A DNA stretch of 64,000 nucleotides from assembly GCF_007827955.1 (NCBI RefSeq), contig NZ_VITR01000001.1, positions 248,001 to 312,000 of the forward strand, in the 5' to 3' direction. Below the pieces are notes generated by a model. The model was not told where the DNA came from, did no database searches, and saw only the letters and a list, made by a program, of their open reading frames with translations. Position 1 is the stretch's first letter. The number at the start of each line of letters is the position of its first letter. This stretch comes from Nitrospirillum pindoramense (GTDB lineage Bacteria > Pseudomonadota > Alphaproteobacteria > Azospirillales > Azospirillaceae). A program made the position numbers and the translations under genes. Of this stretch, positions 51,013-60,509 are shown piece after piece.

Positions 51013-51867
51013 TTATGCGGCGGGGCGCAGCATGGGATAGGTGAACAGGAAAAAGTGCGTCGCGTTCAGGCCGACATGGGCCAGGATGGCCGCCGGCAAC
51101 CCGCCGTGGCGATAGGCCAGGCCATAACCGATGCCGGCAACGCCCCCCAGGATGACCCAGGGCAGCCCCCCGCCCGCATGGGCCAGGCCGAACAGGGCGG
51201 ACGCCGCCACCAGGGCCAGGGGCTCACCCCAGCGCCGGTGGCGCAGACACCGCGCCAGGCCTGCTTGGATGTAGCCCCGGAACAGGGCCTCCTCCGCCAC
51301 CGCCACGAAGGTCAGGTTGTCCAGCAGCCACAGGCCGGTACCGGCCGGCCATTTCGGCGCCCAGGCCACGATGCCCAGGATCAGGGCGGCGGCCAGGCAG
51401 GCGGCCGACGTGGCCAACCAGGCGACCGCCGCTACGGCCAATGTCCGGCCTGGCGGGCGCAAGGCCCGCACCGCCGGCACGAAGGCCAGCAGCCAGAGCC
51501 CCACCAAGGGCTTGTCCAGGTTCAGGTACAGGGTGAAGGGCACCGCATCCGGGGTAATGGGGGCCGGCCCCATGACGCGCGGGTTGTGAAAGCCGGGCCA
51601 CAGATGGGCGGACAGGGCCACGGCCAGCACCAGGAACAGTCCGTGGCCCACCCGTCGCACAACAGTGGGCCGGTTTTCGCGCACCGCCCAGGCCATAACG
51701 GCCAGCAGACCCAGGGCCAGGCCCGCGGGCCAGCCCAGCAGGCCGTTCGCGGCCGCCACCGCGATGGTCCCGCCCAGCAATGTTGGCACCCAGGGGCGGA
51801 AGCGGTCCGTCCAGGCGGCGGCGGTGGCCATCGCCAGTAAAATCCAGGGCAGGGCGGGCATCGGCAT
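51013..51867 (-). CDS. CPBP-family intramembrane metalloprotease
   Basis: 284 aa, about eight hydrophobic segments. The three catalytic motifs of the CAAX protease/bacteriocin-processing family are present: EEALFRGY (E-E-x-x-x-R), FGLAHAGGG (F-x-x-x-H) and HVGLNATH (H-x-x-x-N/B). Inner-membrane. ATG 51867 avoids overlap with the ATPase gene upstream and is preferred to the longer frame reaching 52011. The gene seems unrelated to the catabolic set and marks the edge of it. Substrate unknown; host targets range from prenylated proteins to regulatory factors. Confidence 0.85.
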   Translation of the reverse strand: MPMPALPWILLAMATAAAWTDRFRPWVPTLLGGTIAVAAANGLLGWPAGLALGLLAVMAWAVRENRPTVVRRVGHGLFLVLAVALSAHLWPGFHNPRVMGPAPITPDAVPFTLYLNLDKPLVGLWLLAFVPAVRALRPPGRTLAVAAVAWLATSAACLAAALILGIVAWAPKWPAGTGLWLLDNLTFVAVAEEALFRGYIQAGLARCLRHRRWGEPLALVAASALFGLAHAGGGLPWVILGGVAGIGYGLAYRHGGLPAAILAHVGLNATHFFLFTYPMLRPAA

Positions 51868-51898
51868 CCAGTCTGCGCAGGGGATGGGGCCGCTTTCC

Positions 51899-54463
51899 CT
51901 AACCCAGCGGCAGGAAGGGCCGCAAGTGGCGCGCCGTGCGGCTGTCGGGGCAGGCGGCCACCAGGTCCGGCGGCCCAGCCGCCACCACGCGCCCACCCTC
52001 GTCCCCGGCACCGGGGCCGATGTCGATCACCCAGTCGCTGGCTGCCGCCACCCCCATGTCGTGATCGACCACCACCACCGTGTTGCCGGCGGTCACCAGG
52101 GCGTCCAACTGGGCCAGCAGCCGGTCCACGTCGCTGGGGTGCAGGCCGGTGGTCGGCTCATCCAGCACGTAGAGCGCTCCGCCTCGCTGCGCCCGCTGCA
52201 ACTCCGTCGCCAGCTTGATGCGTTGCGCTTCCCCGCCGGAAAACTCCGTGGCCGGCTGGCCCAGGCGCAGGTAATCCAGTCCCACCTCCCGCAGCACGGT
52301 CAGGGACCGGCGCACGGCGGGTACGTCATGGAAGAAGTCGCTGGCCGCCGCCACCGTCAGGCCCAGGACATCGGCGATGGTCTTGCCGCGATAGGTGATC
52401 TCCAGCGTCTGGGCGTTGTAGCGGCTGCCGTGACAGACGGGACAGGGGGCGTAGACGCTGGGCAGGAACAGCAGTTCCACCATGACGAAGCCCTCGCCCT
52501 CGCAGCGGGGGCAGCGCCCCTTGGCCACGTTGAAGGAGAAGCGGCCGGCGTCATAGCGCCGCCGCTTGGCCTCCGGCGTGTCGGCGAACAACGCCCGCAC
52601 GTGGTCCAGCAGGCCGGTATAGGTCGCCAGGTTGGACCGGGGGGTGCGGCCGATGGGCTTCTGGTCCACGCGGATCAGCCGCTTGATTCCGGAAAGCCCC
52701 CCCTCGATCCGGCCCTCGGTCTCCGCCGCCGGCTCCTGCTCCAGCAGGGCTTCGGCGTCGGCGGGCTCCTCCTCCACCGCCACGGGCGCCCCCAAGGCCT
52801 TGGTCACCAGTTCCACCAGCGCCTGGCTGACCAGGCTGGACTTGCCGGAGCCGGAAATGCCGGTGACGGTGGTCAGGCAGCCCAGGGGAAAGGCGCAATC
52901 CAGGGCCTTCAGGTTGTTGCGCGTCACGCCTGCCAGGCGCAGCCAACCCGCCGGTTCGCGCCGCGCCGGCCGGGGGCGGTGGTCCGCCGCGAACAGATGG
53001 CGGGCGGTTTCTGAGGCCGCGACGGCGCGCAAGCCCTCCGGCGGACCGCTGTAAAGGATTTGGCCGCCGCCCTCCCCCGCCGCGGGGCCGACATCGACGA
53101 TCCAGTCGGCGTGGCGCACCACGTCCAGGTCATGCTCGACCACGAACAGGGAATTGCCCACCGCCTTCAACCCATCCAGCGCGCGCAGCAGCGCCTGGGT
53201 GTCGGCCGGGTGCAGGCCCGCCGACGGCTCATCCATCACATAGACCACGCCGAACAGGTTGGAGACGACCTGCGTCGCCAGCCGCAGACGCTGCAATTCC
53301 CCCGGTGACAAGGTGGGCGTGCTGCGCTCCAGCGTCAGATAGCCCAGGCCCAAATCCAGCAGCACGGCCAGGCGCCGGCACAGGTCGGCGGCGATACGGG
53401 TGATGACGATGGCTGTTTCCGGCCGCGCCCGGCGCAGGTCCCGCAGCCGTTCCGACCCGTCGTCGGCATAGGCGGCGAACAGGGACGCGATGCGCTTCAG
53501 CGGCAGTTGGCCCATGGCCGCGATGTCCAGCCCCTGGAAGGTCACGGACAGCGATTCCGGGCGCAGCCGCTTGCCGGCGCAGGTGGGGCAAGGGCTGCTG
53601 ACCATGAAGCTGGCCGCCCGCTTTTTCATCATCGCGCTGTGCGTGGTGGCGAAGCTGTGCAGGACGTGGCGGCGGGCGCTGGAGAAGGTGCCCATGTAGT
53701 TGGGCGGCAGCTTTCGGCGGATCGCTTCCCGCACCTCGGCGGCGGTGAAGCCGGGATAGACCGGCACCTCCGGCTGTTCCTCGGTGAACAGGATCCAGTC
53801 GCGCGTTTCTTGCGGCAGGTCGCGCCAGGGCGTGTCGACGTCGATGCCCAGGGTGATCAGGATGTCGCGCAGGTTCTGCCCGCCCCAGGCGGTGGGCCAG
53901 GCCGCCACCGCCCGCTCCCGGATGGTCAGCGACGGATCGGGCACCATGGATGCCTCCGTCACCTCATGCACCCGGCCCAAGCCATGGCAGGTGGGGCAGG
54001 CCCCCTCAGGCGTGTTGGCGGAGAATGCCTCCGCCTCCAACAGCGCTTGGCCCGGCGGATAGTCGCCGGCGCGCGAATACAGCATGCGCAGAAGGTTGGA
54101 CAGGGTGGTGACACTGCCGACGGAGGAGCGGGCAGTGGGCGACCCGCGCTGCTGCTGCAACGCCACGGCCGGCGGCAGCCCTTCGATGGCGTCGACGTCC
54201 GGCACGCTCATCTGGTGGAACAGCCGGCGGGCGTAGGGCGACACCGATTCCAGGTAACGGCGCTGCGCCTCGGCATACAGGGTGCTGAACGCCAGGGAGG
54301 ATTTGCCCGAGCCGGAGACACCGGTGAACACCACCAAAGCGTCGCGCGGGATGTCCACGTCGACAGTCTTCAGATTGTGCTCCCGCGCGCCGCGTACGCG
54401 GACGAAACCGGCTTTGGCCGTGTCCGTTTCGGCGGCGTCTTCGGGATCATGACGGTCGTGCAT
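51899..54463 (-). CDS. Short UvrA-like ABC ATPase (class II UvrA type)
   Basis: 854 aa, about 90 residues shorter than housekeeping UvrA. Both Walker A motifs ([23 protein letters not shown], about residues 48 on; [15 protein letters not shown], in the second half), both ABC signature regions ([12 protein letters not shown] and [12 protein letters not shown]) and CxxC zinc sites ([30 protein letters not shown]) are present. The shorter signature region fits UvrA2-type proteins that lack the UvrB-binding domain and are linked to DNA repair or drug tolerance. AGGAGG precedes ATG 54463. A second UvrA is a supplement, so it is probably not essential. Overlaps nothing and is not palindrome-controlled. 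Confidence 0.88.
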   Translation of the reverse strand: MHDRHDPEDAAETDTAKAGFVRVRGAREHNLKTVDVDIPRDALVVFTGVSGSGKSSLAFSTLYAEAQRRYLESVSPYARRLFHQMSVPDVDAIEGLPPAVALQQQRGSPTARSSVGSVTTLSNLLRMLYSRAGDYPPGQALLEAEAFSANTPEGACPTCHGLGRVHEVTEASMVPDPSLTIRERAVAAWPTAWGGQNLRDILITLGIDVDTPWRDLPQETRDWILFTEEQPEVPVYPGFTAAEVREAIRRKLPPNYMGTFSSARRHVLHSFATTHSAMMKKRAASFMVSSPCPTCAGKRLRPESLSVTFQGLDIAAMGQLPLKRIASLFAAYADDGSERLRDLRRARPETAIVITRIAADLCRRLAVLLDLGLGYLTLERSTPTLSPGELQRLRLATQVVSNLFGVVYVMDEPSAGLHPADTQALLRALDGLKAVGNSLFVVEHDLDVVRHADWIVDVGPAAGEGGGQILYSGPPEGLRAVAASETARHLFAADHRPRPARREPAGWLRLAGVTRNNLKALDCAFPLGCLTTVTGISGSGKSSLVSQALVELVTKALGAPVAVEEEPADAEALLEQEPAAETEGRIEGGLSGIKRLIRVDQKPIGRTPRSNLATYTGLLDHVRALFADTPEAKRRRYDAGRFSFNVAKGRCPRCEGEGFVMVELLFLPSVYAPCPVCHGSRYNAQTLEITYRGKTIADVLGLTVAAASDFFHDVPAVRRSLTVLREVGLDYLRLGQPATEFSGGEAQRIKLATELQRAQRGGALYVLDEPTTGLHPSDVDRLLAQLDALVTAGNTVVVVDHDMGVAAASDWVIDIGPGAGDEGGRVVAAGPPDLVAACPDSRTARHLRPFLPLG

Positions 54464-54588
54464 CCTTGCCTCCTCGCGCCGGGGTGGGGGACCCGGTCAG
54501 GAGGCAAGGTGCCACAGGCGGGCGCCCGGGGGCATTCTACGATGGTGGCCCGGACGCCCGCCCGGCGGTCCCGGTGTTCCCCGATGGG

Positions 54589-56325
54589 TCAGTGCCAGAG
54601 GTTGGTCTTGGCCAGGTCCACCAGCTCGTCGCCCCGGCCGCTCATCACCGCCTTCAGCATGTACAGGGTGAAGCCCTTGGCCATCTGGGCGTTGATGGCG
54701 GGCGGGATGGGCAGCTCCGTGCGGGCGACCACCGCGTCCACCAGCACGGGGCCGTCATGGGCGAAGGCCTCGCGCAGCCCCGGCTCCACCTCATAGGGCC
54801 GTTCCAGGCGGATGCCCTTGATGCCCACGGCCTCCGCCAGGGCGGCGAAGTTGGGATTGTCCAGGCCGGTGCCGAAGGGCAGGAAGCCGGTGGACTTCTG
54901 CTCCACCTCGATGAAGCCCAGGGCGCCGTTGTTGAAGACGATGATCTTGGCCGGCAAGCCCCGCTGCTTGAAGGTCAGCAAATCGCCCATCAGCATGGTG
55001 AAGCCGCCGTCGCCCGACAGCGATACCACCTGCCGCCCGGGGAAGGCCGCCTGCGCACCCAGCGCCATGGGCATGGCGTTGGCCATGGACCCGTGCCAGA
55101 GCGAGCCGATCAGCCGCCGCCGGCCGTTCATGGCCAGATAGCGCGCCGCCCAAACCGTGGGCAGGCCCACGTCGAAGGTGAAGATCGCGTCCTCCGCCGC
55201 CAGGTCGCTGACCGCCTTGGCCACCTGCTGCGGATGGATCATGCCTTCGCTGCGGTCCGGTGCCGCCAGGGCGTCCAGCTCGGCGCGCGTGCGGCGGTAA
55301 TGGCGCAGCGCCTTGTCCAGGTGCGCGCCGTCCGTCCGGGGCGTCAGGCGGGGCAGCAGGGCGCGCAGGGTGGCGCCGACGTCGCCCACCACGCCCAGGT
55401 CCAGCGGCGCCCGGCGGCCCAGCTGGCCCGGCCGGATATCGACCTGGGCCACCGTCACGTCCGCCCCCTTCGGGTAGAACTGGCGGTACGGGAAATCCGT
55501 GCCCAGCATCAGCAGCATGTCGGTATCCAGCATGGCGTAATAGCCGGAGGAAAAGCCGATCAGGCCGGTCATGCCCACGTCATGGGGGTTGTCGTACTCC
55601 ACATGCTCCTTGCCCTTCAGGGCATGGACGATGGGCGCCTTCAGCGTTTCCGCCAGGGCCACCACCGCCTCGTGCGCCCCGGCGCAGCCGGACCCGCACA
55701 GCAGCGTGACGCGGGGGCTGGCGTTCAGCAGGTCGGCCAGCGCGGCCAACTGCTCGTCCCCCGGCACCACCACGGGCGGCTTCGGCACCAGGCCGGCGGG
55801 CTTCAGCGGCGCGTCGGTCGCGGCCTCTTTCAAGGCGACGTCGCCGGGGATGACGATGACGGACACGCCGTGCTCCCCGATGGCGGTCCGCAGCGCGATC
55901 TCCAGGCTGCGCGGCATCTGCGACGGGTCGGACACCAGCTCGCAATAATGGCTGCATTCCCGGAACAGGTCCTGGGGATGGGTTTCCTGGAAATAGCCGG
56001 ACCCGATCTCGGGCGAGGGGATGTGGGCCGCGATGGCCAGCACCGGCACGCGCGAGCGATGACAGTCGAACAGCCCGTTGATCAGGTGCAGGTTGCCGGG
56101 GCCGCAGCTGCCGGCGCAGACGGCGATGGTGCCCGTCAGGTGCGCGTCGGCGCTGGCGGCGAAGGCCGCCACCTCCTCATGCCGGACGGCGATCCACTCG
56201 ATATCGCCGCGCCGGCGCAGCGCGTCCGTCAGGCCGTTCAGGCTGTCGCCCACGACCCCATAGATGCGTTTGACGCCGGCGGCGGCCAGCGTGGCGGCGA
56301 ATTGATCGGCTACGGTCATGGACAT
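54589..56325 (-). CDS. poxB: Thiamine-diphosphate pyruvate oxidase/dehydrogenase (PoxB-like)
   Basis: 578 aa. TPP-enzyme architecture: N-terminal PYR domain with the activating glutamate in RHEEVAAF (about residue 50), central FAD-type domain, C-terminal PP domain with [12 protein letters not shown] and NNGALGFI (metal and diphosphate site). The C-terminus ([25 protein letters not shown]) matches that of E. coli PoxB, which oxidises pyruvate to acetate and passes electrons to ubiquinone. AGGAGA nine bases before ATG 56325 supports the start; a longer frame to 56499 has no signal. It could use the pyruvate released by the lyases further left, though it is common in unrelated settings. Confidence 0.88.
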   Translation of the reverse strand: MSMTVADQFAATLAAAGVKRIYGVVGDSLNGLTDALRRRGDIEWIAVRHEEVAAFAASADAHLTGTIAVCAGSCGPGNLHLINGLFDCHRSRVPVLAIAAHIPSPEIGSGYFQETHPQDLFRECSHYCELVSDPSQMPRSLEIALRTAIGEHGVSVIVIPGDVALKEAATDAPLKPAGLVPKPPVVVPGDEQLAALADLLNASPRVTLLCGSGCAGAHEAVVALAETLKAPIVHALKGKEHVEYDNPHDVGMTGLIGFSSGYYAMLDTDMLLMLGTDFPYRQFYPKGADVTVAQVDIRPGQLGRRAPLDLGVVGDVGATLRALLPRLTPRTDGAHLDKALRHYRRTRAELDALAAPDRSEGMIHPQQVAKAVSDLAAEDAIFTFDVGLPTVWAARYLAMNGRRRLIGSLWHGSMANAMPMALGAQAAFPGRQVVSLSGDGGFTMLMGDLLTFKQRGLPAKIIVFNNGALGFIEVEQKSTGFLPFGTGLDNPNFAALAEAVGIKGIRLERPYEVEPGLREAFAHDGPVLVDAVVARTELPIPPAINAQMAKGFTLYMLKAVMSGRGDELVDLAKTNLWH

Positions 56326-56377
56326 GGACGGCGGTCTCCTCATGAGGGCAGGGATCTGGATCAGGGGGCAAACGGGA

Positions 56378-56403
56378 CCCCGGTGGCATGGGTTCCACCG
56401 GGG
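56378..56403 (-). terminator. Hairpin after the hydroxyacid dehydrogenase gene
   Basis: CCCCGGTGG (56378-56386), eight-base loop, CCACCGGGG (56395-56403), 10 bases downstream of the stop at 56414 in the leftward direction. Only a short T-tract follows (TCCCGTTTG), so its strength is uncertain. Confidence 0.5.
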
Positions 56404-56413
56404 CGTCGGTTGG

Positions 56414-57400
56414 TTACAGGCCCGCGCGCGACCGGCCCAGGACCTTGCGGTTGACGACGTGCAGCGGCATCTCGCCTCGCAGCGCGCGTGCCACCTCACC
56501 CGGCGCGCCGCTTTGCAGTTCGGCGAAGGCTTCGACCGAATACCAGGCGGCGTGGGGGTTCAGGATGACGGTGTCGCGGTTCCGCAAGGGGTGGTCCGCC
56601 GGCAGCGGCTCCGGCACCGTGGTATCCAGGGCGGCGCCGGCCAGGCGGCCCGAGTCCAGCGCACGGACAAGGGAGTCCTGATCCACCACCGCGCCCCGGG
56701 CGCAGTTCACCAGGATGGCGCCGGGCCGCATCTTGGCGAACACCGCGTCATTGAACAGTCCGCGCGTCTCCGGCAGCAGGGGGCTGTGGATGGAAACAAA
56801 GTCGGCCCGCGCCAGCAGGGTGTCGAAATCCACCTTTTCACCCGGGGCCTGGAACTGCCCGGCCTTGACGAAGGGGTCATACCACAGCACGGCAACGCCG
56901 AACGCGGCCATGCGGGTGGCCACCCGCCGGGCGATGTTGCCGAAGCCCACCAGGCCCAGGGTCTGGGTGGACAGCCGCCGCATGGGGGCCGCCGCCATGA
57001 CGTCCCAGCGTCCGTCACGCACCGTGCGATCCAACAGCGCCGTCTTGCGCGCGGCGCTCAGCAGCAAGGCCACGGTGTGGTCCGCCACCTCCTCCACGCA
57101 ATAGGTCGGGTTGTTGGTGACGATGATGCCGGCGTCGGTGGCGGCGTCCAGGTCTATGGTGTCCACGCCGATGCCGTAGCGGGCGATGATCTTGCAGCGG
57201 CCCATGCGGGCCATGGCCTTGGCGGTGATGGGCCCGGCATACGTGTTCAGCAGGGCGTCGCAGTCGGCCGCCGCTTCCAGGAACTCATCTTCCGTCTTGG
57301 TGTGCAGGGCCACCACCTCGATATCCGGGCCCAGGATGCGGCGCTCCATGTCCACGCTGTCCCAGACATAGTCGGAAATCACGACTTTCAGTCGGCTCAT
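56414..57400 (-). CDS. D-isomer-specific 2-hydroxyacid dehydrogenase
   Basis: 328 aa. Cofactor motif [13 protein letters not shown] (about residues 148-160), catalytic Arg in NCARGAVVD (about 233), catalytic Glu in TTVPEPLP (about 262) and His in NPHAAWYS (about 281). The sequence [18 protein letters not shown] is typical of the C-terminal-binding-protein and phosphoglycerate dehydrogenase-like branch. Reduces a 2-keto acid to the D-hydroxy acid or the reverse. Start at ATG 57400 where the family begins; the additional 30 residues of the longer frame are unlike it. Together with the FAH-family gene 40 bases upstream it makes a small operon. Confidence 0.9.
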   Translation of the reverse strand: MSRLKVVISDYVWDSVDMERRILGPDIEVVALHTKTEDEFLEAAADCDALLNTYAGPITAKAMARMGRCKIIARYGIGVDTIDLDAATDAGIIVTNNPTYCVEEVADHTVALLLSAARKTALLDRTVRDGRWDVMAAAPMRRLSTQTLGLVGFGNIARRVATRMAAFGVAVLWYDPFVKAGQFQAPGEKVDFDTLLARADFVSIHSPLLPETRGLFNDAVFAKMRPGAILVNCARGAVVDQDSLVRALDSGRLAGAALDTTVPEPLPADHPLRNRDTVILNPHAAWYSVEAFAELQSGAPGEVARALRGEMPLHVVNRKVLGRSRAGL

Positions 57401-57440
57401 GATGTCGTCCTCTTTGATCGGGCTCTTTGACCGGGTCGGG

Positions 57441-58292
57441 TCAGCCGGCGGGCCAGGCGCGGATCTCCTGGCGCTGGGTGCCCAGGCCATCCAGGCCCAG
57501 GGTCACCACGTCGCCGGCTTTCAGGAACACGGGCGGCTTCTGCCCCAGGCCCACGCCGGCAGGCGTGCCGGTAGCGATGAGGTCGCCTGGCTCCAACTGG
57601 AAGAAGCGGGAGACGTAGCTGACGATGGCGGCCACGCCGAAAACCAGGTTGCGGGTATTGCCGTTCTGGCAGCGGTGGCCATTAACCTCCAGCCACAACG
57701 GCGCCTCGGCGTAACCCGGCAGGTCGTCCGGGGTTACCAGCCAGGGCCCCATGGGCGCGAAGCCGGGAAAGCTCTTGCCCTTGGTCCACTGGCCGCCCCT
57801 TTCCATCTGGTAGGACCGTTCCGACAAGTCGTTGACCAGGCAGAAGCCGGCGATGTGCTCCAGGGCCCGGGCCTCCTCGATGTACAGTCCGCCCTGGCCG
57901 ATGACGATGCCCAGCTCGACCTCCCAATCGCCCTTTTCCGATCCTTTGGGCAGTGTCACGGGGTCGTTGGCGCCGGTGGGGTGGCACCCCTTCAGAAAAA
58001 TCGTCGGCTCCACCGGGAGGGGCAAGCCAACCTCCGCCGCATGGTCGGTATAGTTCAGGCCGATGCAGATAATCTTGCCCACGCCGGCCACGGGCGGGCC
58101 CAGGCGTGCGGCCTGATCGGCGGCCAGGGGCAGGCTGTCGATGTCCAGCGCCTTCAACCGGGCCAGTTCACCCGGGGCAAGGGTGGCGGGAGTTATGTCG
58201 GGGATATGGGCGCCAAGGTCGCGCAGGCGGCCGGCGGGATCCATCAGGGCAGGCCGCTCTCGGCCCGGCGCGCCAATACGTGCCAGTTTCAT
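57441..58292 (-). CDS. Fumarylacetoacetate hydrolase-family protein
   Basis: 283 aa. The C-terminal catalytic domain shows IGLNYTDHAAEVG (about residue 78), the metal site EVELGIVIG (about 126-134) and GTPAGVGLGQK near the end; a shorter N-terminal domain (about 1-70) precedes it. Family members hydrolyse, decarboxylate or isomerise beta-diketo acids such as ureidoglycolate, 2-hydroxyhepta-2,4-diene-1,7-dioate or acylpyruvates. AGGA precedes ATG 58292. It lies 32 bases downstream of an alpha/beta hydrolase gene and upstream of the hydroxyacid dehydrogenase, which suggests one catabolic operon, separate from the palindrome regulon. Exact substrate unknown. Confidence 0.88.
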   Translation of the reverse strand: MKLARIGAPGRERPALMDPAGRLRDLGAHIPDITPATLAPGELARLKALDIDSLPLAADQAARLGPPVAGVGKIICIGLNYTDHAAEVGLPLPVEPTIFLKGCHPTGANDPVTLPKGSEKGDWEVELGIVIGQGGLYIEEARALEHIAGFCLVNDLSERSYQMERGGQWTKGKSFPGFAPMGPWLVTPDDLPGYAEAPLWLEVNGHRCQNGNTRNLVFGVAAIVSYVSRFFQLEPGDLIATGTPAGVGLGQKPPVFLKAGDVVTLGLDGLGTQRQEIRAWPAG

Positions 58293-58324
58293 CGGCTAAT
58301 CCTGTCGGTTCAAGGGACGGGGCG

Positions 58325-59185
58325 TCAGCCCTTCCAGGGGGCCAGGAAATCCAGCAGCAGCGTGTTCACTATTTCCGGCCGCTCCTCCTGGGGCAGGTGG
58401 CCGCAATCGGGGATGGGAACGGCGACCAGGTCGTCGGCCATCTCGGCCCACACCTTGGCCATGTCGAACAGCTTGCCCACGGCGTGGAAGTCATTGCCCC
58501 ACAGGGACAGGACGGGGCAGGCGATCTTGGTGTCGGCGTCGGCCTTGTCCTGGGCCAAATCCGCCGCGTTGGCGCGATAGTCGGCCATGGCGCCGCGCAC
58601 CGCGCCGGGCGCCTGGTAGGCCCGGACATAGGTGTCGAACGCCTCGCCCGTGATGGTGCCGGGGTCGAAGGTCCAGTCGGAGAAGAAGTGGCGCAGCCAG
58701 ATGTGCTCCCGCCCCGCGATCAGGGCCTCCGGCAAATCCGGCACCAGATGGAACAGGAAGAACCAGTAGGACTTGGCGATGGCGGCGTTCAGGTCGCGGG
58801 CCACGATGCGGGTGGGCACGTTGTCCATCACCACCAGCCGGTCCACCAGGTGCGGGTGATCCTTGGCGAAGCGGGTGGCGACGCGCGCGCCCCGGTCATG
58901 GCCCACCAGGGCGATCTTGGGGATGTCCAGCGCCCGCATCAGTTCCACGATGTCGCGGGCCATGGTGCGCTTGTCATAGCCCGCCGCCGGCTTGTCGGTT
59001 TCGCCATAGCCCCGCAGGTCGGGGGCGATGACGCGGTACCGATCGGCCAGGGCGGGAATCTGGAAGCGCCAGGCGTAGTTGGTCTCGGGAAAGCCGTGCA
59101 GCAGGATGACGGGCGGGCCCTCGCCCGCCTCCACCACGTATTGGCGGATACCGTTCGCCTGGATGGTGTAGCGTTTCTGGGTCAT
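58325..59185 (-). CDS. Alpha/beta hydrolase with Asp nucleophile (epoxide hydrolase/haloacetate dehalogenase-like)
   Basis: 286 aa. H-G-F-P-E-T-N near residue 30, nucleophile Asp97 in GHDRGARVATRFA with Arg98 and Arg101 as in carboxylate-binding haloacetate dehalogenases, and a C-terminal PIPDCGHLPQ with the catalytic His. The halide-binding His-Trp pair of true fluoroacetate dehalogenases is not seen (the equivalent stretch reads YWFFLFHLVPDLPE), so an epoxide or lactone substrate is as likely. This is a normal member, in contrast to the G-x-H-T-G group. It is upstream of the FAH-family gene. Confidence 0.87.
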   Translation of the reverse strand: MTQKRYTIQANGIRQYVVEAGEGPPVILLHGFPETNYAWRFQIPALADRYRVIAPDLRGYGETDKPAAGYDKRTMARDIVELMRALDIPKIALVGHDRGARVATRFAKDHPHLVDRLVVMDNVPTRIVARDLNAAIAKSYWFFLFHLVPDLPEALIAGREHIWLRHFFSDWTFDPGTITGEAFDTYVRAYQAPGAVRGAMADYRANAADLAQDKADADTKIACPVLSLWGNDFHAVGKLFDMAKVWAEMADDLVAVPIPDCGHLPQEERPEIVNTLLLDFLAPWKG

Positions 59186-59359
59186 GGCCGGGGCTTGCTC
59201 CTCACCGGTTCGTGCGGGCCGTTTCGTGTGGCCCCCCGATCTTTCCCGCCCGGCGGCGCCCGGTCTTGTTGGTGGCGCCGCCGCTTTGAAGATTTGAGGG
59301 GCAAGGGGGCGCCGTTGCCCTGGACGCTGCGACGGCGCCCGCGAAACGGAACGGCAGCC

Positions 59360-60181
59360 TCAGCCGCGGATGAAAGCCAGCAGGTCGGCGCTGACCTGAT
59401 GCCGGTGGGTGGTGCAGGTGGCATGCGGCGCGCCGGGATAGACCTTCAATTGGGCCCCGGGAATCAGGCGCGCGCTGGCCTCCGCGGTGATGCCGATGGG
59501 CGCCGTCTGGTCGTCATCGCCGTGGATGATCAGCGTGGGCAGGCGGATGTCCGCCATCTCGCGCCGGAAGTCGGTTTCGGAAAAGGCGGTGACGCAGTCG
59601 ATGGTGGCTTTGATGGACGCTTGCGCCGCGATTTGCAGCGTCTGGTCCAGAATGCCTTGCGATACGGCGGACCCCGGCCGGTTGGTGCCGAAATACAGGG
59701 TGCTGAAATCGGCCACGAACTGGGGTCGGTCGTTGGCGATGGCGTCGCGCACGCCCACGAAGCCCTCGGCCGGCATGCCCTCGGGATTGTCATCGGTCTT
59801 CAGGAAGAAGGGCGTCACGGCGCTGACCAGCGCCAGCTTGGCCACCCGGTCCGCGCCGTGGCGGGTGAGATAGCGCACGACGTCGCCGCCGCCCATGGAA
59901 AAGCCCACCAGCACCAGGTCCCGCAGGTCCAGATGCTCGATCAACTGGGCGATGTCGTCGGCCAGGGTGTCATAATCATAGCCGTCCCAGGGCTGGCTGG
60001 AGCGGCCGAAACCGCGGCGGTCGAAGGCCACGGCGCGGTAGCCGTTCCGGGCCAGGTGCAGCATCTGGTATTCCCACATGTCGGCGCTCAGCGGCCAGCC
60101 GTGGCTGAACAGGACCGGCTGCCCCTGGCCCCAGTCCTTGTAATAGAGTTCCGTGCCGTCGCGCAGGGTCAGCGTGGTCAT
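59360..60181 (-). CDS. Non-haem chloroperoxidase/arylesterase-type alpha/beta hydrolase
   Basis: 273 aa. S-H-G-W-P at about residue 29, nucleophile elbow GFSMGGGDVVRYL (about 93-105), catalytic Asp in HGDDDQTAP and His in PGAPHATC. The set of GFSMGGG, FGRSSQPWDGYDYDTLADD and HGDDDQ is diagnostic of the cofactor-free haloperoxidase and arylesterase branch; most members act as esterases or perhydrolases in vivo. GAGGAAATACC precedes ATG 60181. It is 174 bases upstream of the previous hydrolase gene on the same strand. No close tie to the catabolic operons. Confidence 0.9.
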   Translation of the reverse strand: MTTLTLRDGTELYYKDWGQGQPVLFSHGWPLSADMWEYQMLHLARNGYRAVAFDRRGFGRSSQPWDGYDYDTLADDIAQLIEHLDLRDLVLVGFSMGGGDVVRYLTRHGADRVAKLALVSAVTPFFLKTDDNPEGMPAEGFVGVRDAIANDRPQFVADFSTLYFGTNRPGSAVSQGILDQTLQIAAQASIKATIDCVTAFSETDFRREMADIRLPTLIIHGDDDQTAPIGITAEASARLIPGAQLKVYPGAPHATCTTHRHQVSADLLAFIRG

Positions 60182-60226
60182 GGTATTTCCTCATGGTCTG
60201 GGATGGTTTTGGGACACTAGCCAGCC

Positions 60227-60460
60227 TCAACCGGCCGGGATTGAAGGAAAGGTCGGCGGCTGGCTGAATTTTGCGGTCTTGATCAACCACTTCCCCACCA
60301 GGCCCCGCTTTTCGGCCCCCCATTTTTTCCCGGCCCAGGCCCGCAGGCGGGGCGCCAGCCAGTCGACCTGGGCCAGCACCAGGGCGCCGCCGCCGGGACC
60401 GGTGCAGCAGGTGCCGGCCAAGGCCAGCAGAACGCGCAGGGCGGGGGTGGTCGAGGGCAT
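60227..60460 (-). CDS. Possible small protein of unknown function
   Basis: 77 aa if the frame is real, in an otherwise empty 328-base gap (60182-60509). It starts with a hydrophobic stretch (LRVLLALAGTCC) and continues with basic residues (WLAPRLRAWAGKKWGAEKRGLVGKWLIK), which would suit a short membrane-anchored peptide. No convincing ribosome site and no family match I can name; the same bases are open in other frames because of the high GC content. Treat as unproven. Confidence 0.3.
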   Translation of the reverse strand: MPSTTPALRVLLALAGTCCTGPGGGALVLAQVDWLAPRLRAWAGKKWGAEKRGLVGKWLIKTAKFSQPPTFPSIPAG

Positions 60461-60509
60461 GGCGGGGCACTCTTTGCTAGGGGTGGGCCAGAGGGGGGTA
60501 GAGGGGGGA

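Noticed and set aside
58325-59185. Fluoroacetate dehalogenase
   Set aside because: The Asp and two Arg residues are present, but the halide-binding His-Trp pair is not seen, so only the wider family is called.
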